Source: JAVVHH01 sp965276815
Lineage (GTDB): Bacteria; Pseudomonadota; Alphaproteobacteria; Acetobacterales; Acetobacteraceae
Direction of reading: 5' to 3'
Assembly (NCBI GenBank): GCA_965276815.1
Contig: CBDIBE010000011.1
Coordinates: 1,240,001 to 1,304,000, forward strand
Length of the DNA stretch: 64,000 nucleotides
Part shown: in pieces, positions 32,592 to 40,479 of the stretch
How the letters are laid out: every line of letters begins with the position of its first letter
Numbering within the stretch: the first letter of the stretch is position 1
Program-made: the position numbers and the translations under genes
Notes under the pieces: model-generated
Database searches by the model: none
Told to the model about the DNA's origin: nothing
What the model saw: the letters and a program-made list of their open reading frames with translations, nothing else

Positions 32592-33358
32592 CCCCTGCCG
32601 AATGGACACCGGACCGCATCCGCTCGCAGGCCGAGGCGCTCGGCCCCTGGTTCCACAACCTCGACCTGAACGGCATCCGCACCGCGCCCGAGCACTTCCT
32701 CGGCGACTACCCGCAGGTCAAATGGCAGCGTTTCCAAGATTGCCTGCCCGCCGACCTCACCGGCAAGACGGTGCTGGATATCGGCTGCAATGCCGGCTTC
32801 TACGCGATGGAGATGAAGCGCCGCGGCGCCGCCCGCGTCCTCGGCGTCGATTTCGACGAGGACTACCTCGCGCAAGCCCGCTTCGCCGCCGAGGTCACGG
32901 GCCTCGACATCGAGTTCCGCCAGATGAGCGTCTACGACATCGGCAATCTCGGCGAGCATTTCGACATCGTTTTCTTCATCGGCGTGCTCTACCACCTCCG
33001 CCACCCGCTGCTCGCGCTCGACCTGGTCTGGGAGCACGTCGCCGGCGACCTGCTCGTCTTCCAATCGATGCAGCGCGGCTCCAACAAAATCCTGCCGCTC
33101 GCCCCCGATTACGGTTTTTGGGAGCAGGAGATCTTCGACGACCCCAGCTATCCCAAGCTGCATTTCATCGAAAACAGCTACTCGCACGACAATACCAATT
33201 GGTGGGCGCCCAACCGGGCTTGCTCGGCGGCGATGCTGCGCGCCGCCGGGTTCCGCATCGAGGCGAACCCGGAGGAAGAAATTTTCATCTGTCGCCGCGC
33301 CGAGCACCCGGACCCTCGCTATGGCGCTGTCTATCCCGCGAAGGGATTCCGGCCATGA
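32588..33358 (+). CDS. SAM-dependent methyltransferase of the glycan cluster
   Basis: The 256-residue class I methyltransferase has motif I VLDIGCNAGFYAMEMKRRGA, the acidic VDFD and a post-motif FDIVFFIGVLYHLRHPLLAL. Sequence features (FHNLDLNGIRTAPEHFLGDY at the start, SYSHDNTNWWAPN near the end) fit a methyltransferase family I recall as Rta_06860-like, known mainly from conserved gene neighbourhoods; that name is from memory. It may methylate a sugar or sugar nucleotide. Overlaps both neighbours by 4 bases (ATGA). Confidence 0.85.
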   Translation: MTPAEWTPDRIRSQAEALGPWFHNLDLNGIRTAPEHFLGDYPQVKWQRFQDCLPADLTGKTVLDIGCNAGFYAMEMKRRGAARVLGVDFDEDYLAQARFAAEVTGLDIEFRQMSVYDIGNLGEHFDIVFFIGVLYHLRHPLLALDLVWEHVAGDLLVFQSMQRGSNKILPLAPDYGFWEQEIFDDPSYPKLHFIENSYSHDNTNWWAPNRACSAAMLRAAGFRIEANPEEEIFICRRAEHPDPRYGAVYPAKGFRP

Positions 33359-34278
33359 TCGAAGCCGCGATGATCTGGAACGAACCCAACAACAAATCGC
33401 ACTGGGATTTCGAGAACGACCCTGACTGGACCGTCTTCGCCGACATGTGCAAGCAGGCCTGCCAAGCCATCGCCGCCGAAGCCCCCGGCCTGCCGCGCGT
33501 CCTCGGCGGCATCAGCCCGATCGACCCCAATTTCATCCGCGTCATGGACGGGCACGGCGCGCTGGCCGACCTCGACGCCGTCGCCGTGCACGGCTTCCCG
33601 CTCGACTGGAACCACTGGCTGATCGACGAGTGGCCGGCCAAGCTCGATAGCATCCGCGCCGTCACCTCGCTGCCGCTCTGGGTGTCCGAAGTCGGCATCT
33701 CCACCTTCGGCGCCGAGGAGGTGCAGGAATGGGGCCTGCGACGCACCGCCGAGCTGCTGGCCGGCCGCGCCCCCCGGATCCATTGGTACAGCCTCTACGA
33801 TCTCCCCGCCGCCTGGCCAGCCACGACAAGGCACCGCGAAGCCGAAGGCAGTTCCTATTTCCGGCACTTCCACATGGGCTTGCTCGACGAGAACGGCCGT
33901 CCCAAGCGCGCCGCCAAGATCTTCCCCGATTACACGTCCGAAATCGGCCTCTGCCAGTGGTTCCATTTCGAGGACCACCGTCTCGACGACGCCGTCTGCG
34001 CGATGCGCGACATGGGCGTGACCTACCTGCGCACCGGCCTTTCCTGGGCCGACTGGTTCCGGCCCGACGCCGAGCGCTGGTTCGACCGCCAGATGCGGGC
34101 GCTCGAGGGCTTCCGGGTAACCGCCACTTTCTGCTTCACGCCGGAGCACGAAGGCCAATGGGCGCACTACACCGCCGTCCCGAAGCACCCGGAACGATTC
34201 GCCGAATTCTGCGCCGCGATGATCCGCCGTTATGCCCCCGGAACGGCCGATGTCCGGGCGATGGCAGGAGCCAAATAG
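33355..34278 (+). CDS. Glycoside hydrolase clan A-like protein with apparently permuted barrel
   Basis: The 307-residue protein contains the two catalytic Glu signatures of clan GH-A: WNEPN with Glu10 and LWVSEVGIS with Glu112. Unusually, WNEPN stands at the N-terminus, although it normally follows strand 4. Residues 1-190 resemble the C-terminal half of a GH39/GH5-like TIM barrel and end with GLLDENGRPKRAA, the usual end of such barrels. Residues about 205-297 (VTYLRTGLSWADWF, ATFCFTPEHEGQWAHY, RFAEFCAAMIRRYAPG) resemble strands 1-4 of the same fold. No signal peptide, so it would be cytoplasmic. It could hydrolyse, trim or transfer sugars of the cluster product. Confidence 0.75.
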   Translation: MIEAAMIWNEPNNKSHWDFENDPDWTVFADMCKQACQAIAAEAPGLPRVLGGISPIDPNFIRVMDGHGALADLDAVAVHGFPLDWNHWLIDEWPAKLDSIRAVTSLPLWVSEVGISTFGAEEVQEWGLRRTAELLAGRAPRIHWYSLYDLPAAWPATTRHREAEGSSYFRHFHMGLLDENGRPKRAAKIFPDYTSEIGLCQWFHFEDHRLDDAVCAMRDMGVTYLRTGLSWADWFRPDAERWFDRQMRALEGFRVTATFCFTPEHEGQWAHYTAVPKHPERFAEFCAAMIRRYAPGTADVRAMAGAK

Positions 34279-34282
34279 GACC

Positions 34283-35035
34283 ATGCTGGCCAGCTTGCGC
34301 GAGCGGCGGCCGATCGAGACGAAGCTGGCAATCGTGGTGGCGCATCCGGACGACGAAACGGTCGGCGCTGGCGGCAGCCTGTACTTGCTGCGGAACCTGC
34401 TCATGGTGCACGTGACCGACGGCGCACCCCGGCATCTCGGCGACTTCGCCCGCGAAGGGTTTGCGACGCCAGCGCACTACGCCGCGGCGCGCGAGGCCGA
34501 GTTGGCGGCGGCGCTGTCCCTCTCGGGCGCGGCGCCTCGGCGCGAGTCGCTCGGCGTGCCGGATCAGGAGGCGAGCCTGGCGATGCCGGAGATCGCCGCC
34601 AAGCTGCGCGAATTGTTCCGCCTGCATCAGATCCAAGCGGTCCTGACCCACGCCTATGAAGGCGGCCACCCGGACCACGATGCGGTCGCGCTCGCCGTGC
34701 ACCGCACCGGCTGCGAAGTCTTCGAATTCGCCGGCTACCACGCGCGACCCGGCGGCACGCTCCTCACCGGAGCCTTCCTGCCGGGGCCGCCGGAGGTCGC
34801 GGTCACCCTTTCGCCGCAAGACGCCGCCCGGAAATCCTCAATGTTGAACTGCTTTCGCACACAGGCCGAAATCTTGTCCCAATTCGATCGAACAACCGAG
34901 CGGTTCCGCAATGCGCCCGCCTACGACTTCGCCGCCCCGCCGCATCCGGGACCCCTCAACTACGAGAACTGGGGCTGGAGCATGACGGGCGTCGAATGGC
35001 GGCAGCTTGCGGCGATGATGCAATGCGCCGCCTGA
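34283..35035 (+). CDS. PIG-L family deacetylase
   Basis: The 250-residue protein has the zinc motif AHPDDE (His21, Asp23, Asp24) and HPDHD at 129-133, typical of LmbE/PIG-L N-acetylglucosamine deacetylases such as MshB and BshB. Start at 34283 was chosen because it is 4 bases after the previous stop; in-frame ATGs 17 and 11 codons upstream lie inside that gene. It probably removes an N-acetyl group from an amino sugar in the glycan. The last 13 bases overlap the GT4 gene. Confidence 0.85.
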   Translation: MLASLRERRPIETKLAIVVAHPDDETVGAGGSLYLLRNLLMVHVTDGAPRHLGDFAREGFATPAHYAAAREAELAAALSLSGAAPRRESLGVPDQEASLAMPEIAAKLRELFRLHQIQAVLTHAYEGGHPDHDAVALAVHRTGCEVFEFAGYHARPGGTLLTGAFLPGPPEVAVTLSPQDAARKSSMLNCFRTQAEILSQFDRTTERFRNAPAYDFAAPPHPGPLNYENWGWSMTGVEWRQLAAMMQCAA

Positions 35036-36087
35036 CCGTCGCCAGCGTCGCCTACCCGCTGGCCCCGGTCGGGCCCGACGCGGTCGGCGGCTCCGAACAG
35101 ATCCTCACAGCGCTCGACCACGCGCTGGTCGCCGCTGGGCACCGCTCCATCGTACTCGGTATCGAGGGCTCCCAGGCAGAGGGCGAGCTGGTTGCCTATC
35201 CGGGACCACCACCCGGCGCGCCGATCGACGAGGACATCGCCGCCGGCCAGCGCGACCGGGTGCACCGCACCCTGCTCGGCGTGCTGCAGCGGACCAGCGT
35301 GGACGTCATCCACATGCACGGCCTCGACTTCCACTTCTACCTGCCGCCGCCGGGTCCGCCGGTCCTGGCCACGCTGCATATGCCGCCCGACTGGTACCCG
35401 GTCGAGGCCTGGGAGTGCGAACGGCCCAACACCTGGCTGAACTGCGTCTCCAACCACCAGGCCAGCAACACCTGGCCCAACCACCGCATGCTGCCGCCGA
35501 TCCCCAATGGCGTGCCGGTGGACAAGCTCGGCGCCGTGCATCCGCGCAAATGCCGCTACGCGCTGATGCTCTCCCGCGTCTGCCCGGAAAAAGGGCTGCA
35601 CCGCGCGCTGCAAGCCGCGCACATGGCAGAAACGCCGCTGCTGATCGGCGGCGAGGTATTCCCCTACCCGGTCCACCAAGACTATTTTGCGAATGAAGTC
35701 ACTCCCCTGCTTGACCGGCAGCGCCGCTACCTCGGTCCGCTCGGCTTCACCCACAAACGCCGCCTGCTCGGGGCCGCGCGCTGCTTGCTGGTGCCGAGCC
35801 TCATCCACGAAACAAGTTCGCTCGTCGCCATGGAAGCTGCAAGCTGCGGCACCCCGGTGATCGCCTTCCGCAACGGCGCCCTGCCGGAAGTGGTCGAGGA
35901 CGGGCGCACCGGCTTCCTCGTCGACGACGCTGCCGGTATGGCAGAAGCGATCGGCCGCATCGGCGAGATCAATCCCCAACTATGCCGGGCCGTGGCCCGC
36001 GAGCGCTTCTCGCTGGAACGCATGACCGGCGCCTATCTGGACCGCTACCACGAGCTCGCCAGCCACCGGGTCACGGCCGCCGCTTGA
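35023..36087 (+). CDS. GT4-family glycosyltransferase
   Basis: The 354-residue GT-B enzyme has an N-terminal acceptor domain (LTVASVAYPLAPVGPDAVGG, SEQILTALDHAL, DVIHMHGLDFHFYLP) and a C-terminal domain with LSRVCPEKGLHRALQAA and the GT4 E-x7-E motif ETSSLVAMEAASCGTPVIAF. AVGGSEQ at the start is common in nucleotide-sugar-dependent mannosyl/glucosyl transferases with amino-sugar substrates. It overlaps the deacetylase upstream and the acyltransferase downstream. Confidence 0.88.
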   Translation: MRRLTVASVAYPLAPVGPDAVGGSEQILTALDHALVAAGHRSIVLGIEGSQAEGELVAYPGPPPGAPIDEDIAAGQRDRVHRTLLGVLQRTSVDVIHMHGLDFHFYLPPPGPPVLATLHMPPDWYPVEAWECERPNTWLNCVSNHQASNTWPNHRMLPPIPNGVPVDKLGAVHPRKCRYALMLSRVCPEKGLHRALQAAHMAETPLLIGGEVFPYPVHQDYFANEVTPLLDRQRRYLGPLGFTHKRRLLGAARCLLVPSLIHETSSLVAMEAASCGTPVIAFRNGALPEVVEDGRTGFLVDDAAGMAEAIGRIGEINPQLCRAVARERFSLERMTGAYLDRYHELASHRVTAAA

Positions 36088-37037
36088 TCGCGGTGCTCGA
36101 GACCGGCGCGGAGCTGCAGGCGCTCGCGCCGGAATGGGAACGTCTCTGGCGCGCCACGCCCGCCGCTACCCCTTTCCAGTCCCCGGCCTGGCTGCTCCCC
36201 TGGTGGGCCCAGTTCGGCACCGCCGCGCCCCGAACCGCGATCGAACGGCAGAACGGCGCCGTCGTCGGCATCCTGCCGCTCTACGTCCTCGACGAACCCG
36301 GCGACCGCAAGCTTCTCCCGATCGGCGCCGGCACGTCAGACTATCTCGACGCGCTCGGAGACCCGGCGCCCCTCCTGCCGGCCGCCCTCGCCCGCACCGA
36401 GGTCCAGCATTGCGACCTCATCGAAGTGCCCCCAGGCTCCGCGCTCCTCGGCCTTGCGTCCCCGCCCGGCTGGCAGGCCGAGTGGTCGCCGAGCAGCGCC
36501 TGCCCAGTCCTGACCTTCCCCCAAATCCCTTCCGGCATCCGCCGCAAGCTGCGCATGAACCGTCACCGCGCCGAGCGTGGCGGCGGCTGGACGACCGAAA
36601 CCGCCGATCCCGGCACCGTGCAGGACTTCCTCGCCGAGCTGATCCGCCTGCATCAGGCCCGCTGGACTGCCCAAGGCGAGACCGGCGTCCTCGAAAGCCC
36701 GGCCGTGCTCGCCTTCCACCGCCAAGCCGCCCCCGCCTTGCTCGAAGCCGGCTTGTTGCGCCTGCAGATCCTGCGCTTTGCCGGAACGATCGCCGCCGCC
36801 ATCCTGGCGCTGCTCGCCCCTGGCCGCATCTTCTTCTACCTGAGCGGCTTCGACGAAGCTCATGCCTTCGTCAGCCCCGGCACGCTGCTCTTGGGCGAGA
36901 TGCTGGAGCAAGCCATGGCTGAAGGCCGCACCGAAGCGCATTTCCTGCGCGGCCGCGAGCCCTACAAATACGCCTGGGGCGGCGTCGACCGAATGAACAT
37001 GCAGTGCCGACTCACGCCGATCATGGCGGCAGATTGA
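36084..37037 (+). CDS. CelD/FemAB-like GNAT acyltransferase
   Basis: The 317-residue product is read from a TTG that overlaps the GT4 stop (TTGA); a GTG three codons later is also possible, and no ATG exists near. It shows the BcsL/CelD layout: N-terminal WERLWRATPAATPFQSPAWL, a basic KLRMNRHRAERGGG turn, and a GNAT domain with LLRLQILRFAGTIAAAILAL and FYLSGFDEAHAFVSPGTLLL then FLRGREPYKYAWG. Such enzymes acylate polysaccharides or amino sugars; next to a deacetylase, replacement of an N-acetyl by another acyl group is plausible. It ends 17 bases inside the convergent phosphatase gene. Confidence 0.8.
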   Translation: MIAVLETGAELQALAPEWERLWRATPAATPFQSPAWLLPWWAQFGTAAPRTAIERQNGAVVGILPLYVLDEPGDRKLLPIGAGTSDYLDALGDPAPLLPAALARTEVQHCDLIEVPPGSALLGLASPPGWQAEWSPSSACPVLTFPQIPSGIRRKLRMNRHRAERGGGWTTETADPGTVQDFLAELIRLHQARWTAQGETGVLESPAVLAFHRQAAPALLEAGLLRLQILRFAGTIAAAILALLAPGRIFFYLSGFDEAHAFVSPGTLLLGEMLEQAMAEGRTEAHFLRGREPYKYAWGGVDRMNMQCRLTPIMAAD

Positions 37038-37611
37038 CCCCGTCCACCCGCGCATCGTCCTCGAACAACGTTACGACGCTGCGATGCGCCTGGTCGAGGG
37101 TGATGCGGTGAAACATATCCAGCGGCACGCCCAGGAAATGCGCCAGTACTGCCTTGAGCACATCCTGATGACTGATCAGAACGAGCTCGCCATCCGGGCA
37201 AGCCGCCCGCAACGCCGCGATGCTCGCCAGCGCACGGGCTTGCGCCGCCACCATGCTCTCGCCGCCCGGGCACGGCGCGAAGCTGCGGGCCCGGTTCCAG
37301 GCGCGCCACTCCGGCCGCGCCTCCAGCTCCGCGAAGTCGCGCCCGGTCCATTCGCCGAAATCGATTTCGTCCAGTCCAGGATCGGTCACCACCGGCAACC
37401 CCAACGCGGCGGCGATCGGCGCCGCAGTTTCCTGCGCACGCTGCAACGGGCTCGACACGACCTTGGCCACGGAACGCGCGGCAAAATATTCAGCCAGCGC
37501 CTCCGCCTGCGCCCGGCCCGCCTTGCTCAGCCCAACCCCCGCCATCCGCCCCGTCAGGCGCCGGCCCAGCAGGCCGTGCGCCGCGTGGCGGACCAGATGG
37601 AAGACGGTCAG
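37021..37611 (-). CDS. Histidine phosphatase family protein
   Basis: The 196-residue protein has the LVRHAAH motif (His in RHA instead of RHG) near its start, RAQETAAPIAAALGLP, the acid/base Glu in LDEIDFGEWTG and ELVLISHQDVLKAV with the second His. No ATG or GTG fits; translation probably starts at CTG 37611, which overlaps the stop of the ROK kinase (CTGA). It resembles phosphoglycerate mutase-like phosphatases that act on small phosphorylated sugars. Last gene of the seven-gene run that begins at 43137. Confidence 0.8.
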   Translation of the reverse strand: MTVFHLVRHAAHGLLGRRLTGRMAGVGLSKAGRAQAEALAEYFAARSVAKVVSSPLQRAQETAAPIAAALGLPVVTDPGLDEIDFGEWTGRDFAELEARPEWRAWNRARSFAPCPGGESMVAAQARALASIAALRAACPDGELVLISHQDVLKAVLAHFLGVPLDMFHRITLDQAHRSVVTLFEDDARVDGVNLPP

Positions 37612-38375
37612 CCCTGAACCGGGTTGGACACGCTGGCGGGGAACACCACGTCCAGCGTCTTGTCCCAGAGCCGGACGCCGCCGATCACCCCGGCCTCGTT
37701 CGAGACGATCTTTATGTCGGCTGGCAGGTCGAAGTCGATTTGCCTGGCGTTGCCGCCCCCAATATACAACGTATCGAAATTCACCAGCGTGCGCAGTTGC
37801 ACCAGCATCTTCTGCACCCGCCGCCGCCACCGCCGCGCCTTGATCAGCTTGAACGCCAAAACCCCGAGATACTCGTCATAGGTCTTCTTGCCGCGGATCA
37901 CGTGCTGGCTGAGCTCGAGATGCGGCGCCACCCGCCCATCCTCATACAGCGCAAACCCGAACCCGGTGCCCAGCGTGATCACGCATTCCAGCCCGTGCCC
38001 GCTGATCACCGCCAGCCCCTGCACCGTCGCGTCGTTGGCCACGCGGACGGGCTTGCCAAGCCGTTCGTTCAGCGCCTTGGCAATTTCGAACTGCGCCCAG
38101 TCCGGCGTCCCGAGGTTCGGCGCCGTCAGCACGCGACCGGCCCGCACCACACCAGGGAAGCCCACCGAGATCCGGTCGAACGATCCGAGCTTCCCCGCCA
38201 TCTGCACCAGCAGGTCCACCACGGTCGCCGGCGGCGAGGGATGCGGCGTCTTCACCCGCAGGCTCTCGCCAGTGATGTTGCCGTGCGGATCGAGGCACGC
38301 CGCCTTGAGCGCGCTGCCGCCGATATCGACCGCCAGCGTCACCGGGCCAGGCGCTTCCGATTGGATGTCGTTCAT
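37608..38375 (-). CDS. ROK-family sugar kinase (polyphosphate glucokinase-like)
   Basis: The 255-residue protein has the ATP-binding phosphate-1 motif VDIGGSALKAA, SVGFPGVVRAG, the catalytic Asp in VANDATVQGLAV, and LGTGFGFALYEDG. Length and the lack of the Cys zinc-binding motif of typical ROK repressors fit PpgK-type glucokinases. It is coupled by ATGA overlaps to rpiA upstream. Polyphosphate use is inferred and not shown. Confidence 0.78.
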   Translation of the reverse strand: MNDIQSEAPGPVTLAVDIGGSALKAACLDPHGNITGESLRVKTPHPSPPATVVDLLVQMAGKLGSFDRISVGFPGVVRAGRVLTAPNLGTPDWAQFEIAKALNERLGKPVRVANDATVQGLAVISGHGLECVITLGTGFGFALYEDGRVAPHLELSQHVIRGKKTYDEYLGVLAFKLIKARRWRRRVQKMLVQLRTLVNFDTLYIGGGNARQIDFDLPADIKIVSNEAGVIGGVRLWDKTLDVVFPASVSNPVQG

Positions 38376-39058
38376 GTCCGTTCCAGTATCTTGGGTCCGG
38401 CAGCCGTGCCGGCGATGACCTTTGCGGCCATCCCGACGAACAGCCCCGTCTCGACCACGCCGGGAATGGCGCAGAGGCGCGCATTGATGGCAGCCGGGTC
38501 GTCGAGCGGCAAGAGACAGTCCAGTATCAGGTTGCCGCCATCGGTGCGGAACGGGCCGCCCTGCGCACCAATTCGGAGCCGCGCGTCCGCGCCCGCCCGC
38601 TTCAAGTGCCGCTGCGTCGCTTGCCAGCCGAATTCGACCACCTCGACGGGTAGGCGCGCCGACCGGCCCAGCGCGGTGACGAGCTTGCCCTCGTCCACCA
38701 CCACCACCATGCGCCGGCTGGCGGCGGCGACGATCTTCTCGCGCAACAGGGCGCCGCCGAGACCCTTGATGAGGTCGAGCGTGCCAGTGTGCACTTCGTC
38801 GGCACCGTCGATCGTCAGGTCGAGTTCGGGATGGGTGGCAAGGTCGCTGAGCGGAATGCCCAATTCCCTCGCCTGCGACGCGGTCCGTTCCGAGGTCGGG
38901 ACGCCGATGATGCGCAATCCCTGCTTGACCTTCGCCCCGAGCAGCTCGACGGCGATCGACGCCGTCGACCCGGTGCCGAGGCCCAGCAACATGCCATCCT
39001 GGACCTCCGCCACCGCGGCCTCAGCCGCCTGAAGCTTCAGCGCATTTTGCCCGCTCAT
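38372..39058 (-). CDS. rpiA: Ribose-5-phosphate isomerase A
   Basis: RpiA interconverts ribose 5-phosphate and ribulose 5-phosphate. The 228-residue protein has GLGTGSTASIAV near residue 26, GVPTSERTASQARELGIPL, the catalytic TIDGADEV, and KGLGGALLREKIVA, and then GGPFRTDGGNLILD near the C-terminus. The start ATG overlaps the gluconokinase stop (ATGA). Its place with gluconokinase and a ROK kinase fits pentose phosphate metabolism. Confidence 0.95.
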   Translation of the reverse strand: MSGQNALKLQAAEAAVAEVQDGMLLGLGTGSTASIAVELLGAKVKQGLRIIGVPTSERTASQARELGIPLSDLATHPELDLTIDGADEVHTGTLDLIKGLGGALLREKIVAAASRRMVVVVDEGKLVTALGRSARLPVEVVEFGWQATQRHLKRAGADARLRIGAQGGPFRTDGGNLILDCLLPLDDPAAINARLCAIPGVVETGLFVGMAAKVIAGTAAGPKILERT

Positions 39059-39558
39059 TGCAGCCGGTTCGCAATACCCTGCGCCACATCACGCGCCGGC
39101 GCGGTCACGTCGACCACGATCGCGCGCTCATCCTCGCCGGGTTCCTCCAGCGCCTCGAACTGGCTGTGCACGAGGCCCGGGGGCATGTAATGCCCGTGCC
39201 GCGCCGCCTGGCGAACCTGGATCAGCTTCTCGTCTCCCCGCAAGTATACGAGCCGCACATCCTGCCGGTTACCGATCAGGATGTCGCGATAGTCGCGCTT
39301 GAGCGCCGAGCAGGCCAGCACGCCATGGCGGCCCGTCGACCGCGTCGCGTCGATCCAGGAAGCGATCGACTGCAGCCACGGCCAGCGGTCGGTGTCGTCG
39401 AGCGGCGTGCCGCCATGCATCTTGCGCACGTTGGCCGGCGGATGCCAGTCATCGGCGTCGCCCAGCTCCCAGCCGAGATGCCCGGCGAGCAGCGCCGCGA
39501 CCGTCGTCTTGCCGGAGCCGGACACCCCCATCACCACGAGCATCGCGGGCAGGGTCAT
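39055..39558 (-). CDS. gntK: Gluconokinase
   Basis: Gluconokinase phosphorylates D-gluconate to 6-phosphogluconate. The 167-residue P-loop kinase has the Walker A motif GVSGSGKTT (11-19), DADDWHPPANVRKMHGG with the substrate residues, DDTDRWPWL and the lid region YLRGDEKLIQVRQAARHGHY with MPPGLVHSQFEALEEPG. MTLPAMLVVMGVSGSGKT at 39558 is the natural start; an upstream ATG adds a basic leader. It lies 13 bases behind the PhyH gene and overlaps rpiA. Confidence 0.95.
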   Translation of the reverse strand: MTLPAMLVVMGVSGSGKTTVAALLAGHLGWELGDADDWHPPANVRKMHGGTPLDDTDRWPWLQSIASWIDATRSTGRHGVLACSALKRDYRDILIGNRQDVRLVYLRGDEKLIQVRQAARHGHYMPPGLVHSQFEALEEPGEDERAIVVDVTAPARDVAQGIANRLQ

Positions 39559-39571
39559 CGCCGCTCCGGTC

Positions 39572-40468
39572 CTACTTCGCCACCTCCATGGCCTTGGCCG
39601 GGACAGTTTCAAAAAACTTGTTCTTCAGCCCCTTCTGGTTCTCGTAGATCGACCCGGCCAGGTCCGCCGGCGGCAGCGGCAGCCGCACCGGAACCTGCTC
39701 GAGCCGCGGCTCGATGCTGTTCGCCGTGCCCGCCGACATCAGCCCGTCATACGCCTCCAGCCCCTGCGGGAAGCCCAGCAGCGGCCAGGCATCCGCGGCG
39801 CGGAATTGGAACAGCAGCAGCCGCCGCTCCTTGGCCGACGTGTTCGGCGCCGACCCATGCACGGCTCGCACGTGATGGATCGTGATCGAGCCCGCTTTGC
39901 CGGTCAGCGGCACCGCCGCCTTGTAGTCCACCTCATGCCGCGACGGGTCCATCGCGCCGCAGAACTTGCCCTCGAAATGATGGTCGAACACCGGGCCCTG
40001 ATGCGAGCCCGGGATGATCATCAGTGGCCCATTCTCCAGCCCCATATCGTCCATCATCAAGCCGACCGCGGCCAAATCGTCGTTGGTATGCGGGTAGAAC
40101 GCCCAATCCTGGTGCCATTCCACCGCCGCCCCGAACCCGGCCGACTTCATGTTCAGCTTCGCCGTGTCGAACCGGATGTTCGGCCCCCACAGCGATTGCA
40201 GCGCCGCAACCACCTTAGGATGCTTGACCAGCGCGCCGAACGCTTGGTGATGCAGATGCGGTGTCTTGATCCGGCGCACCCGCGGCTCGGCCGCCGAGTG
40301 CGTGTCCTCGAGATCATAGACGTCGTCGTGCTGGCTGATGGGGCGCGCCTTCTCCACGAACTCGTCGGTGACGCGCCGCAGCTCCGCGACCTCGGAAGCC
40401 GAGAGGATATCCGGGACGACGATCGCGCCCACGCGCTTGTATTCGTCGATCTGCGCTTGGTTGAGCAT
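39572..40468 (-). CDS. Phytanoyl-CoA dioxygenase (PhyH) family protein
   Basis: The 298-residue non-haem Fe(II)/2-oxoglutarate oxygenase has the facial triad His119 and Asp121 in VEWHQDWAFYP and His204 in VRAVHGSAPN, with MIIPGSHQGPVFDHHF between them. AAGGAG lies 6 bases before ATG 40468 and decides against the ATG five codons earlier. In operons with sugar-binding proteins, members hydroxylate phosphonates, amines or secondary metabolites; here the substrate may be the ligand of the two binding proteins upstream. Confidence 0.85.
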   Translation of the reverse strand: MLNQAQIDEYKRVGAIVVPDILSASEVAELRRVTDEFVEKARPISQHDDVYDLEDTHSAAEPRVRRIKTPHLHHQAFGALVKHPKVVAALQSLWGPNIRFDTAKLNMKSAGFGAAVEWHQDWAFYPHTNDDLAAVGLMMDDMGLENGPLMIIPGSHQGPVFDHHFEGKFCGAMDPSRHEVDYKAAVPLTGKAGSITIHHVRAVHGSAPNTSAKERRLLLFQFRAADAWPLLGFPQGLEAYDGLMSAGTANSIEPRLEQVPVRLPLPPADLAGSIYENQKGLKNKFFETVPAKAMEVAK

Positions 40469-40479
40469 GGCGTTCTCCT

